DNA from: Sphingomonas astaxanthinifaciens DSM 22298
GTDB taxonomy: Bacteria; Pseudomonadota; Alphaproteobacteria; Sphingomonadales; Sphingomonadaceae
Length of the DNA stretch: 64,000 nucleotides
Assembly (NCBI RefSeq): GCF_000711715.1
Contig: NZ_JONN01000001.1
Location: 682,001-746,000 of the forward strand
Direction of reading: 5' to 3'
Part shown: positions 35,443 to 49,348 of the stretch, in pieces
Layout: every line of letters starts with the position of its first letter
Position numbering within the stretch: position 1 is the first letter of the stretch
Position numbers and translations under genes: made by a program
Notes under the pieces: model-generated
Told to the model about the DNA's origin: nothing
Database searches by the model: none
What the model saw: the letters and a program-made list of their open reading frames with translations, nothing else

Positions 35443-37308
35443 ATGAAATTGGCCGCTTCCGTTTCCGTGCTCGCGCTTGCCCTGTCGGCCTGCGCCGCCA
35501 CTGCCCCGATGACCCCGGTCGAGTCCGCGTCGGCCGACAGCGCCCCGGCACCCGCCGCCGCGACCACCGAGCGCACCCCCGAGGGTGCCCGTGCCTTCGT
35601 CGCTTCGGTCGAGAAGGACCTCCTCGACCTCTCCAACATCTCGCAGCGCGCCGCGTGGGTGAACAGCACCTACATCACCGACGACACCGATGCGCTCGCC
35701 GCCTATTTCGGCACCATCGGGACCGAGAAGGGCGTCGCCTACGCCAAGGAAGCGGCCGAATGGTCGAAGGTGCAGGGGCTCGACCTCGACACCGCGCGCA
35801 AGCTGAACATCCTGCGCGGCGCGCTGGTGCTCGCGGCGCCCTCGACCCCCGGCGCGGCGGCCGAACTAAACACCATCGCGACCCGGCTCCAGTCGACCTA
35901 CGGCAAGGGCCGCGCGACCCTCGACGGCAAGGTCATCACCGGGGACGTCGCCGAGGAGCAGATGGGCGTGCTTCGCGATCCGAAGAAGACCGCCGAAGTC
36001 TGGACCAGCTGGAACAACAATGTCGGCCGGCCGATGCGCCCCGATTACACCCGCATGGTCGAGATCGCGAACCAGGGCGCCAAGGAACTCGGCTACGACG
36101 ACACCGGCGCCATGTGGCGTTCGCAGTACGACATGAGCCCGCAGGAATTTTCGGCCATGTACGACCGGCTGTGGAGCGAGGTGAAGCCGCTCTACGACCA
36201 GCTCCACTGCTACACCCGCGCCAAGCTCAACCAGAAGTACGGCAATGCGGTCCAGCCCGCCTCGGGCCCGATCCGTGCCGACCTCCTCGGCAACATGTGG
36301 GCGCAGGAATGGGGCAACATCTACGACGTGGTCGCGCCCAAGGGTTCGGGCGATGTCGGCTATGACGTGACCGACCTCTTGAAGGCCAAGAAGAAGACCC
36401 CGACCGACATGGTGAAGATCGGCGAGGGCTTCTACACCTCGCTCGGCTTCGCGCCGCTGCCCGAGACCTTCTGGGCCCGTTCGCAGATCGTCCGTCCCGA
36501 GGGCCGCGAGGTCGTCTGCCACGCTTCCGCCTGGGACCTCGACAACAAGGACGACCTGCGCATCAAGATGTGCACCAAGGTCAATGGCGAGGACCTGGTC
36601 ACCATCCACCACGAGCTGGGGCACAATTTCTACCAGCGGGCCTACAACCAGCAGCCCTATCTCTACCTCAACGGCGCCAACGACGGCTTCCACGAGGCGA
36701 TCGGCGACTTCATCGCGCTGTCGGTGACGCCCGAATATCTGGTCCAGATCGGGCTGCTCGACCGCAACAAGGTGCCCGATGCGAGCAAGGACACCGGCCT
36801 GCTGCTTCGCCAGGCGATGGACAAGGTCGCCTTCCTTCCCTTCGGCCTGCTGGTCGACAAGTGGCGCTGGGGCGTGTTCGACGGGTCGATCCCGGCGAGC
36901 AGCTACGAGGCGGGCTGGAACCAGCTCCGGCTGCAATATCAGGGGATCACGCCGCCGACCCAGCGCAGCGAGGCCGACTTCGACCCGGGCGCCAAGTACC
37001 ACATCCCGGGCAACACGCCTTATGCGCGCTACTTCCTCGCCCGCATCCTGCAGTTCCAGTTCTACAAGGCGGCCTGCGACATGGCGGGCTGGAAGGGGCC
37101 GCTCCACCGCTGCTCCTTCTACGGCAACAAGGAAGTCGGGCAGCGCCTGAACGCGATGCTGGAAATGGGTGCGAGCAAGCCGTGGCCCGATGCCCTCCAG
37201 GCCTTCACCGGCAGCCGCGAGATGAGCGGGCGTCCGATGCTCGAATATTTCGCGCCGCTGCAGCGCTGGCTCGAGCAGCAGAACCAGGGGCGGAAGTGCG
37301 GCTGGTAG
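35443..37308 (+). CDS. M2-family (ACE-like) peptidyl-dipeptidase, lipoprotein
   Basis: A 621-aa zinc metallopeptidase of the angiotensin-converting-enzyme family, which removes C-terminal dipeptides. The zinc site reads TIHHELGHNFY (HExxH, about residue 390) with a downstream Glu in FHEAIGDFIAL. The N-terminus VLALALSACAAT has a lipobox (LSAC), so the protein should be lipidated and held in the envelope. An Ala/Pro/Thr-rich linker follows. Such bacterial ACE-like enzymes occur in xanthomonads and sphingomonads. A terminator follows the gene. Confidence 0.93.
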   Translation: MKLAASVSVLALALSACAATAPMTPVESASADSAPAPAAATTERTPEGARAFVASVEKDLLDLSNISQRAAWVNSTYITDDTDALAAYFGTIGTEKGVAYAKEAAEWSKVQGLDLDTARKLNILRGALVLAAPSTPGAAAELNTIATRLQSTYGKGRATLDGKVITGDVAEEQMGVLRDPKKTAEVWTSWNNNVGRPMRPDYTRMVEIANQGAKELGYDDTGAMWRSQYDMSPQEFSAMYDRLWSEVKPLYDQLHCYTRAKLNQKYGNAVQPASGPIRADLLGNMWAQEWGNIYDVVAPKGSGDVGYDVTDLLKAKKKTPTDMVKIGEGFYTSLGFAPLPETFWARSQIVRPEGREVVCHASAWDLDNKDDLRIKMCTKVNGEDLVTIHHELGHNFYQRAYNQQPYLYLNGANDGFHEAIGDFIALSVTPEYLVQIGLLDRNKVPDASKDTGLLLRQAMDKVAFLPFGLLVDKWRWGVFDGSIPASSYEAGWNQLRLQYQGITPPTQRSEADFDPGAKYHIPGNTPYARYFLARILQFQFYKAACDMAGWKGPLHRCSFYGNKEVGQRLNAMLEMGASKPWPDALQAFTGSREMSGRPMLEYFAPLQRWLEQQNQGRKCGW

Positions 37309-37334
37309 GCCGCTCCGCCTGAGCTCCACGAAAG

Positions 37335-37369
37335 AAGGGCGCCGGCCGCGAGGCCGACGCCCTTTTTTT
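37335..37369 (+). terminator. Intrinsic terminator after the M2 peptidase gene
   Basis: AAGGGCGCCGGCC (37335-37347) and GGCCGACGCCCTT (37352-37364) pair with one mismatch around GCGA, then seven T (37363-37369). A strong plus-strand terminator 27 bp after the stop. Confidence 0.9.
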
Positions 37370-37389
37370 GGTCCGGCTAGACCGGTCGA

Positions 37390-37752
37390 TCAGTAAGCGA
37401 CGGCGCCGGTCTTGATCTCGGTCTTGCTGTCGGCGTCGAGGTCGATGCCGTCCTTGCGCAGCGTCTTCACCTTCTTCTCGACCTGGCCGGCGAAGTCCTC
37501 GACCTTCTGGCCCCATTTCTCGAGGGGCAGGCTCTCGCGGCGCGAGAGGAGGAAGGCCGCGATGCCGGCACCGGCCGCGAGCGCGCCGAGCGCCACCGTC
37601 GCATAGGGGTGCGACTTGACGGCGGCGGTCGCCTGGCCGCGGCGGCCCTCGATCTTGCTGCGGAGGTTGCCGGCGCGGCTGCTCGCGCTGCTCTTGGCGC
37701 GGCTGGTGCGCGTGCGGCTGCGGTTGTTACTGGTGGTCGACTTACTGGCCAT
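37390..37752 (-). CDS. Small DUF883-like membrane-anchored basic protein
   Basis: A 120-aa protein. The N-terminal 35 residues are Ser/Arg/Thr-rich and highly basic (NNRSRTRTSRAKSSASSRAG). One membrane helix follows (ATVALGALAAGAGIAAFLL), then a helical, charged C-terminus (VEDFAGQVEKKVKTLRKD). The layout resembles ElaB/YqjD/DUF883-type proteins that bind nucleic acid or ribosomes at the membrane, but no family motif is conclusive. Confidence 0.65.
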   Translation of the reverse strand: MASKSTTSNNRSRTRTSRAKSSASSRAGNLRSKIEGRRGQATAAVKSHPYATVALGALAAGAGIAAFLLSRRESLPLEKWGQKVEDFAGQVEKKVKTLRKDGIDLDADSKTEIKTGAVAY

Positions 37753-37876
37753 CTTGGCTGCTCCATTGAATCCGTTGGGGAATATGGAGACTTAACGCCG
37801 CGACCGCGCGCGGGTTGCGTTCATTACGGCGATGTAAGGGTGGCGGGCCGACCCGACCGCCACCCCACTGGTCGGA

Positions 37877-38356
37877 TCAGAGCTGCTCGAGCAGGGTCTC
37901 GGCGCTCGACGCCTTGTACTCGCCCGGCGCCTCGACGTTGAGCTGCTCGACCACGCCATCGTTGACGATCATCGAATAGCGCTGCGAGCGGGTGCCCATG
38001 CCGAAGCCCGAGCCGTCCATGCTGAGGCCGAGGGCCTGCGCGAGCTGGCCGTTGCCGTCGGCGATCATGGTGATGTCCTCGCTGCCCTGGTCCTTGTTCC
38101 AGGCAGCCATGACGAAGGCGTCGTTGACGCTGGTGCAGGCGATCTCGTCGACGCCCTTGCCGCGCAGCTCGTTGGCCTTCTCCACATAGGAGGGGAGGTG
38201 CTTGGCCGAGCAGGTCGGGGTGTAGGCCCCGGGGACCGCGAACAGCGCGACCTTCTTGCCGCCGAAATAGTCGCCGGTGGTGGTCGGCCGCGGGCCTTCG
38301 CTGGTGGCGATGGTGAGCGGCATGTCGGGCAGGCGGTCGCCGACCTTGATCGTCAT
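37877..38356 (-). CDS. Peroxiredoxin (Prx5/AhpE-type thiol peroxidase)
   Basis: A 159-aa peroxiredoxin of the Prx5-like group that reduces hydrogen peroxide and organic hydroperoxides. The peroxidatic Cys is in VPGAYTPTCSAKHLPSYV (about residue 49). The remaining motif VNDAFVMAAWNKDQG and the end of the fold RSQRYSMIVNDGVVEQLNVE are also typical. No obvious C-terminal resolving Cys, so it may use a monothiol or glutaredoxin system. It is divergent from yqgE. Confidence 0.92.
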   Translation of the reverse strand: MTIKVGDRLPDMPLTIATSEGPRPTTTGDYFGGKKVALFAVPGAYTPTCSAKHLPSYVEKANELRGKGVDEIACTSVNDAFVMAAWNKDQGSEDITMIADGNGQLAQALGLSMDGSGFGMGTRSQRYSMIVNDGVVEQLNVEAPGEYKASSAETLLEQL

Positions 38357-38460
38357 TTAAGAGGCTCCTCTGGCATGAGTGTGTCGTGGCGCTCGCTCTA
38401 CCCAGCGTTGATGACACCAACAAGGCTTGTGCGGCGGTGGCCGCGTGGCAAGATATGGCG

Positions 38461-39033
38461 ATGGCCGATCCGCCCTTCCTGTCCGGCAAGCTCCTGCTGG
38501 CGATGCCGGGAATGGCCGATCCGCGCTTCGAGCGGTCGGTGACCGCTTTGTGCATCCACGACGAAAATGGTGCGGTCGGGGTCGGCATCAGCCACAAGCG
38601 CGCGGGGATCCGCCTGCGCGGCCTCCTGAAGCAGCTCGAGCTCGATCCCGGCGAGGCGCCCGACGCGGCGATCCACCATGGCGGCCCGGTCGAGCCGGGG
38701 CGCGGCTTCGTGCTCCATTCGGACGACTGGGGCGGCGAGGACACGCTCCAGGTGGTCGGTCCGACCGGCAGGCTGTGGGCGATGACCGGGACGATCGACG
38801 TGCTGCGCGCGATCGCGGAAGGTCGGGGGCCGAAGCGCTGGCTGGTCGCGCTCGGCTATGCTGGCTGGGGCGCCGGCCAGCTCGAGGACGAGATGACCCG
38901 GCACGGCTGGTTCGCGGCCGCCGGCAGGCCCGACATCCTGTTCGAGACCCCCACCGACGAGCGCTGGGCGGCGGCCTTCAAGAGCGAGGGGATCGATCCC
39001 CGCCTGCTTGCCAGCGAGACCGGCGCGGCCTGA
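38461..39033 (+). CDS. YqgE/AlgH family protein
   Basis: A 190-aa protein of the conserved YqgE/AlgH family. The N-terminal LSGKLLLAMPGMADPRFERSV and the middle region HHGGPVEPGRGFVLHSDDW, with the GYAGWGAGQLEDEM stretch near the C-terminus, are the family hallmarks. Function is unknown despite the alginate-regulator name. I chose the ATG at 38461 (MADPPFLSGK); ATG 38455 is also possible. The next gene is TonB receptor 1 after 123 bp. Confidence 0.92.
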   Translation: MADPPFLSGKLLLAMPGMADPRFERSVTALCIHDENGAVGVGISHKRAGIRLRGLLKQLELDPGEAPDAAIHHGGPVEPGRGFVLHSDDWGGEDTLQVVGPTGRLWAMTGTIDVLRAIAEGRGPKRWLVALGYAGWGAGQLEDEMTRHGWFAAAGRPDILFETPTDERWAAAFKSEGIDPRLLASETGAA

Positions 39034-39046
39034 CCTTTCGACCATG

Positions 39047-39060
39047 TGACACCGATGTCA
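39047..39060. promoter_or_regulatory. LacI-type operator-like palindrome upstream of TonB receptor 1
   Basis: TGACACCGATGTCA at 39047-39060 fits TGACAnCGnTGTCA, the form used by LacI-family regulators controlling sugar uptake genes in alphaproteobacteria (from memory). The wider TGTGACA...TGTCACA gives a longer dyad (39045-39062). It lies 97 bp upstream of the receptor ATG. No LacI-family gene occurs in this window, so a distant regulator would be needed. Confidence 0.45.
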
Positions 39061-39156
39061 CACTCGTCATTAACAATTGGGTTGAGGCTCCGTGGCGGCT
39101 TGTCTTGATCGCGCTCGCCCGCGAAGAGGCCCCAGCTATTAAACGAGGTTAAGAAA

Positions 39157-42285
<3,129 letters not shown>

Positions 42286-42310
42286 GCAGCGCATCGCTGA
42301 CCAACAGGGG

Positions 42311-42350
42311 AAGGCCGGTGCCGCAAGGTGCCGGCCTTTTCCCTTTTCTT
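42311..42350 (+). terminator. Intrinsic terminator after TonB receptor 1
   Basis: AAGGCCGGTGCC and GGTGCCGGCCTT (42311-42338) form a 12-bp stem with two G-T wobbles and a GCAA loop, followed by a T-rich tail. It lies 26 bp after the receptor stop and separates it from the sulfotransferase gene. Confidence 0.85.
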
Positions 42351-42384
42351 GACGCCTCACTTTGCGGCTCGCAGGGCAAACCCG

Positions 42385-44202
42385 ATGAACGACCCATCCG
42401 ATGACATCGTCTTTGCCGGGGAAGCGGACCGCGCGCAGGTCCTCGCCCATGGACGGCGACTGCTGGCGCAGAGCCCGCGGCTTGCGGCCGCCCAGGCGCG
42501 CGAAATCCTCCGCCTGTCGCCGCATGACGGGGATGCGCTACGGCTTCTCGCCCAGGCGCTTCGCCGGCTCGGAAATGACGAGGAAGCGAGCGAGGTCGAA
42601 CTCGCCTCGGTCGAGGCCGCGGGACATTCCCCGACGCTCGTCGAAGCTGCGATCGCGATCCAGTCGCAGAAGCTCCACGAGGCCGAGCGGCTGCTCCGGC
42701 CGTGGCTCGGCGCGCATCCCGACGATGCTGCCGCGCTACGCATGCTCGCCGAGATCGGCGCGCTGGTCGGGGCCCGCAAGGACGCCGAGCAGCTTCTCCG
42801 CAAGGCCCTCGAGGTCGTCCCCCGTTATCGCTCGGCGCGGCTGCGCCTGGTCACGCTGCTGATCGACCAGAACCGCATGCACGACGCCTTCACCTTGCTC
42901 GAAACGATGCTCGCCGAAGAACCCGACAATGCGGGCATCCTCGGGACCAAGGCCGATGCCCTCGGCAGAATGGGAGACTATCGCCAGGCCGCCGCACTCT
43001 ACACGAGACTGCTCGAGCGGATGCCCGACCATTCCGGCCTGTGGGTCAACCTCGGCCATGTCCGCAATACCCTCGGCGACACAGAGGGAAGCGTGGAGGC
43101 CTATCGGCGGTCCGCAGCCCTGAAGCCCGAGGCCGGCGTCGTCTGGTGGAGCCTCGCCAACCTCAAGACCTTCCGCTTCGCGCCCGAAGACGTCGCGGTC
43201 ATGCGTCGCGAGCTCGCCCGCGACGACCTTGGCGAGGACCAAAGGCTCCATCTTCATTTCGCGCTGGGCAAGGCCTTCGAGGATGCGGGCCAGGTCGAGG
43301 AAAGCTTCGCGCATTATGCCGCCGGAAACGCGATCCGGAAGGCGCAGTCGGGCTATCATGCCGACGTCATCACGGGCCTTGTCGACCAGTCCCTGTCGCT
43401 GCTGAAGGACGGCGCGACCGGTCCGGCGCAGCACGCCAGCGAGGCGGTCACGCCGATCTTCATCGTCGGCCTCCCGCGGGCGGGATCGACCCTGATCGAG
43501 CAGATCCTCGCCAGCCATTCGGCCATCGAGGGCACCGCCGAACTGCCCGTGCTTCCGCTGCTGACCCGCGAACTCGAGCAGGAGGAGGGCGGCCGCTACC
43601 CGGAAAATATCCGTGCGCTATCGCCCGAGCGCGCCCGCGAGATCGGCGAGCGCTACCTCGAGGGGGCGGCGGTCTATCGCAAGACCGACCGGCCGTTCTT
43701 CATCGACAAGCTGCCGAACAATTGGCTTCACGTCGCGCTGATCGCGCGCATCCTCCCCAACGCCCGGATCATCGACGCGCGGCGCCATCCGCTCGATTGC
43801 GGCTGGTCGCTGTTCAAGCAAAATTTCGCGCGCGGGCAGGGGTTCAGCTACGACCTCGACGACATCGGCCATTACTATCGCGATTATGTGCGGCTGATGG
43901 CGGCGGTCGATGCGGCGATGCCGGGGCGGGTGCACCGGGTCATCCATGAGCGGCTGGTCGAGGACAGCGAGACTGAGATCCGCGCGATGCTCGACTATGT
44001 CGGCGTGCCCTTCGAGGAGGGCGTACTGCGCCACCACGAGAACGACCGCGCGGTCCGCACGCCGAGCGCCGCGCAGGTCAGGAAGCCGATCAACCGCGAG
44101 GGGATGGAGCGCTGGCGGCCGTTCGAGCCGTGGCTCGGGCCCCTGAAGGAGGCGCTCGGGGACGTGCTCGACACCTATCCCGAGGCGCCGGCGTCCATCT
44201 GA
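42385..44202 (+). CDS. TPR-repeat sulfotransferase family protein
   Basis: A 605-aa protein. The first half (about residues 20-330) is tetratricopeptide repeats, e.g. LRMLAEIGALVGARKDAEQL and GLWVNLGHVRNTLGDTEGSV. The second half is a PAPS-dependent sulfotransferase domain: the 5'-phosphosulfate loop FIVGLPRAGSTLIEQILASH and the 3'-phosphate site DARRHPLDCGWSLFKQNF. It should sulfate a protein or glycan, with the TPRs binding the target. Such genes often sit next to TonB receptors in sphingomonads and Caulobacter; that is from memory. The receptor transcript probably ends before it. Confidence 0.88.
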   Translation: MNDPSDDIVFAGEADRAQVLAHGRRLLAQSPRLAAAQAREILRLSPHDGDALRLLAQALRRLGNDEEASEVELASVEAAGHSPTLVEAAIAIQSQKLHEAERLLRPWLGAHPDDAAALRMLAEIGALVGARKDAEQLLRKALEVVPRYRSARLRLVTLLIDQNRMHDAFTLLETMLAEEPDNAGILGTKADALGRMGDYRQAAALYTRLLERMPDHSGLWVNLGHVRNTLGDTEGSVEAYRRSAALKPEAGVVWWSLANLKTFRFAPEDVAVMRRELARDDLGEDQRLHLHFALGKAFEDAGQVEESFAHYAAGNAIRKAQSGYHADVITGLVDQSLSLLKDGATGPAQHASEAVTPIFIVGLPRAGSTLIEQILASHSAIEGTAELPVLPLLTRELEQEEGGRYPENIRALSPERAREIGERYLEGAAVYRKTDRPFFIDKLPNNWLHVALIARILPNARIIDARRHPLDCGWSLFKQNFARGQGFSYDLDDIGHYYRDYVRLMAAVDAAMPGRVHRVIHERLVEDSETEIRAMLDYVGVPFEEGVLRHHENDRAVRTPSAAQVRKPINREGMERWRPFEPWLGPLKEALGDVLDTYPEAPASI

Positions 44203-44205
44203 AGT

Positions 44206-44233
44206 CGTCGTCCCCGCGCGGGCGGGGACGACG
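44206..44233. repeat. Short palindromic repeat between convergent genes (CGTCGTCCCC family)
   Basis: CGTCGTCCCCGC (44206-44217) and GCGGGGACGACG (44222-44233) form a perfect 12-bp stem with a GCGG loop. It fills the 39-bp space between the stops of the sulfotransferase and ahcY and may act as a two-way 3' end. Confidence 0.9.
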
Positions 44234-44241
44234 CTTGTCTC

Positions 44242-45657
44242 TTAGTAGCGGTAGTGGTCCGGCTTGAACGGACCTTCGCTCTTCACGCCAATGTAGCTCG
44301 CCTGCTTGTCCGAAAGCTGGGTCAGCTTCACGCCGAGCTTCTCGAGGTGGAGCGCGGCGACCTTCTCGTCGAGGTGCTTGGGCAGGACGTACACGTCGTT
44401 CCCGTACTGCTCCGACTTGGTCCACAGCTCGATCTGCGCCAGCGTCTGGTTGGTGAAACTGGCCGACATCACGAAGCTCGGGTGGCCGGTGGCGTTGCCG
44501 AGGTTCACCAGGCGGCCCTTCGAGAGGACGATGATCTTCTTGCCGTCCGGGAATTCGACCTCGTCGACCTGCGGCTTGATCTCGGTCCACTTCATGTTGT
44601 TCAGCGAAGCGATCTGGATCTCGCTGTCGAAGTGGCCGATGTTGCAGACGATCGCCATGTTCTTCATCGCGCGCATGTGGTCGAGCGTGATGACGTCCAT
44701 GTTGCCGGTCGCGGTGACGAAGATGTCGGCGCGCGGAGCGGCCTCTTCCATCGTCACGACCTCATAGCCTTCCATCGCGGCCTGGAGCGCGCAGATGGGA
44801 TCGATCTCGGTCACCAGCACGCGCGCGCCGCCATTGCGGAGCGACGCGGCCGAGCCCTTGCCGACGTCACCGAAGCCCGCGACCACCGCGACCTTGCCGG
44901 CGAGCATCACGTCGGTGCCGCGGCGGATGGCGTCGACCAGGCTCTCCTTGCAGCCGTAGAGATTGTCGAACTTCGACTTGGTCACGCTGTCGTTGACGTT
45001 GATGGCGGGGAAGGGGAGCTTGCCCTGCTTGGCGAGCTCGTAGAGCCGGTGGACGCCGGTGGTGGTCTCTTCCGAGACGCCCTTGATGCTCTGGACGGTC
45101 TTGGTGAGGTAGCCCGGACGCTCCTTCAGGAACTTGTTCAGCGTCGCGACGAAGATTTCCTCTTCCTCGTTCGACGGGGTGAAGAGGGTCTCGCCGGCTT
45201 CGACCCGCGCGCCCCACAGCGCGAACATGGTGGCGTCGCCGCCGTCGTCGAGGATCATGTTGCAGGTGGTGTCGTCACCATCCTTCGACCAGTCGAAGAT
45301 GCGGACGACATAGTCCCAATATTCCTCCAGCGTCTCGCCCTTGACGGCGAAGACGGGGACGCCGGTCGCGGCGATGGCGGCGGCGGCATGGTCCTGGGTC
45401 GAATAAATGTTGCAGCTCGCCCAGCGGACGTCGGCGCCCAATGCGGTCAGCGTCTCGATCAGCACCGCGGTCTGGATGGTCATGTGGAGCGAGCCGGTGA
45501 TGCGCGCGCCCTTCAGCGGCTGCGAGGCGCCATATTCCGAGCGGAGCGCCATCAGGCCCGGCATCTCGGTCTCGGCGATCTCGATTTCCTTGCGGCCGAA
45601 ATCGGCCAGGCCGAGGTCCTTGACGAGATAGTCGCGTGTCAGGGTCTGGGTCGCCAC
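44242..45657 (-). CDS. ahcY: Adenosylhomocysteinase
   Basis: AhcY hydrolyses S-adenosylhomocysteine to adenosine and homocysteine, relieving inhibition of methyltransferases. The 471-aa protein is full length, with the substrate region [18 protein letters not shown], catalytic [23 protein letters not shown]-binding [17 protein letters not shown] and the C-terminal KPDHYRY. The start is GTG at 45657 (normal N-terminus [13 protein letters not shown]), with GGAG upstream. It lies downstream of the receptor 2 terminator on the same strand. I looked for a SAH riboswitch and saw none. Confidence 0.97.
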   Translation of the reverse strand: MATQTLTRDYLVKDLGLADFGRKEIEIAETEMPGLMALRSEYGASQPLKGARITGSLHMTIQTAVLIETLTALGADVRWASCNIYSTQDHAAAAIAATGVPVFAVKGETLEEYWDYVVRIFDWSKDGDDTTCNMILDDGGDATMFALWGARVEAGETLFTPSNEEEEIFVATLNKFLKERPGYLTKTVQSIKGVSEETTTGVHRLYELAKQGKLPFPAINVNDSVTKSKFDNLYGCKESLVDAIRRGTDVMLAGKVAVVAGFGDVGKGSAASLRNGGARVLVTEIDPICALQAAMEGYEVVTMEEAAPRADIFVTATGNMDVITLDHMRAMKNMAIVCNIGHFDSEIQIASLNNMKWTEIKPQVDEVEFPDGKKIIVLSKGRLVNLGNATGHPSFVMSASFTNQTLAQIELWTKSEQYGNDVYVLPKHLDEKVAALHLEKLGVKLTQLSDKQASYIGVKSEGPFKPDHYRY

Positions 45658-45730
45658 GTTCTTCAACTCCGATGCTGGAACGGCCGCTAGCCCGCGGCCC
45701 GATGTCGAGCGCCCCCTAGCGCAGCGGGCC

Positions 45731-45766
45731 CACAAACAAAAGGGCCGCCCCTTTCGGGACGGCCCT
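45731..45766 (-). terminator. Intrinsic terminator after TonB receptor 2
   Basis: On the minus strand AGGGCCGTCCC-gaaa-GGGGCGGCCCT forms an 11-bp stem with one wobble, followed by a T-rich tail ending TTTGTTTG. It lies 23 bp past the receptor 2 stop and separates it from ahcY. Confidence 0.85.
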
Positions 45767-45789
45767 CCTGTTCGGTTGGTCCGCTCGAC

Positions 45790-49020
<3,231 letters not shown>

Positions 49021-49348
49021 AGCCAGGTGAATCCCTCGAAACTGGATGGCAATCCGCCGGCCTTCATGGCGGGGCGTCCGGCAAACACAATCCGTTCATG
49101 GGGCAGCAAGTATTTCTGTCGCCGTGCTGTCGCAAAAATAACACAGAGACCGGTAGGCGACTCTCTTAACACAGGTTAAGTTTCTGAAAGAACCCGCGTG
49201 ATGTCAGCAGCTTACGACGGTGCGACACAAGAGACACAGCGCGACTCTCTTATGTCCTCCTGCCGCGGCCCCGGCCGCACGGACGCTCTTCTTTTACCCC
49301 GCGGAGGCCTGTATCGCTGCGTCGGTGAGCGGGGCGTTCGGACCGGAA
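49021..49348. other. 328-bp gap between TonB receptor 2 and divL
   Basis: No convincing gene here. GCGACTCTCTTA occurs twice, at 49157-49168 and 49241-49252, each near ACACAG. The left part is the 5' leader of receptor 2 and the right part may include a GTG start (49325 or 49220) of divL. Confidence 0.6.

Noticed and set aside
45658..45730. Possible SAH or SAM riboswitch before ahcY
   Set aside because: The leader is GC-rich but I could not match the conserved cores of either class; the only clear hairpin belongs to the receptor 2 terminator.
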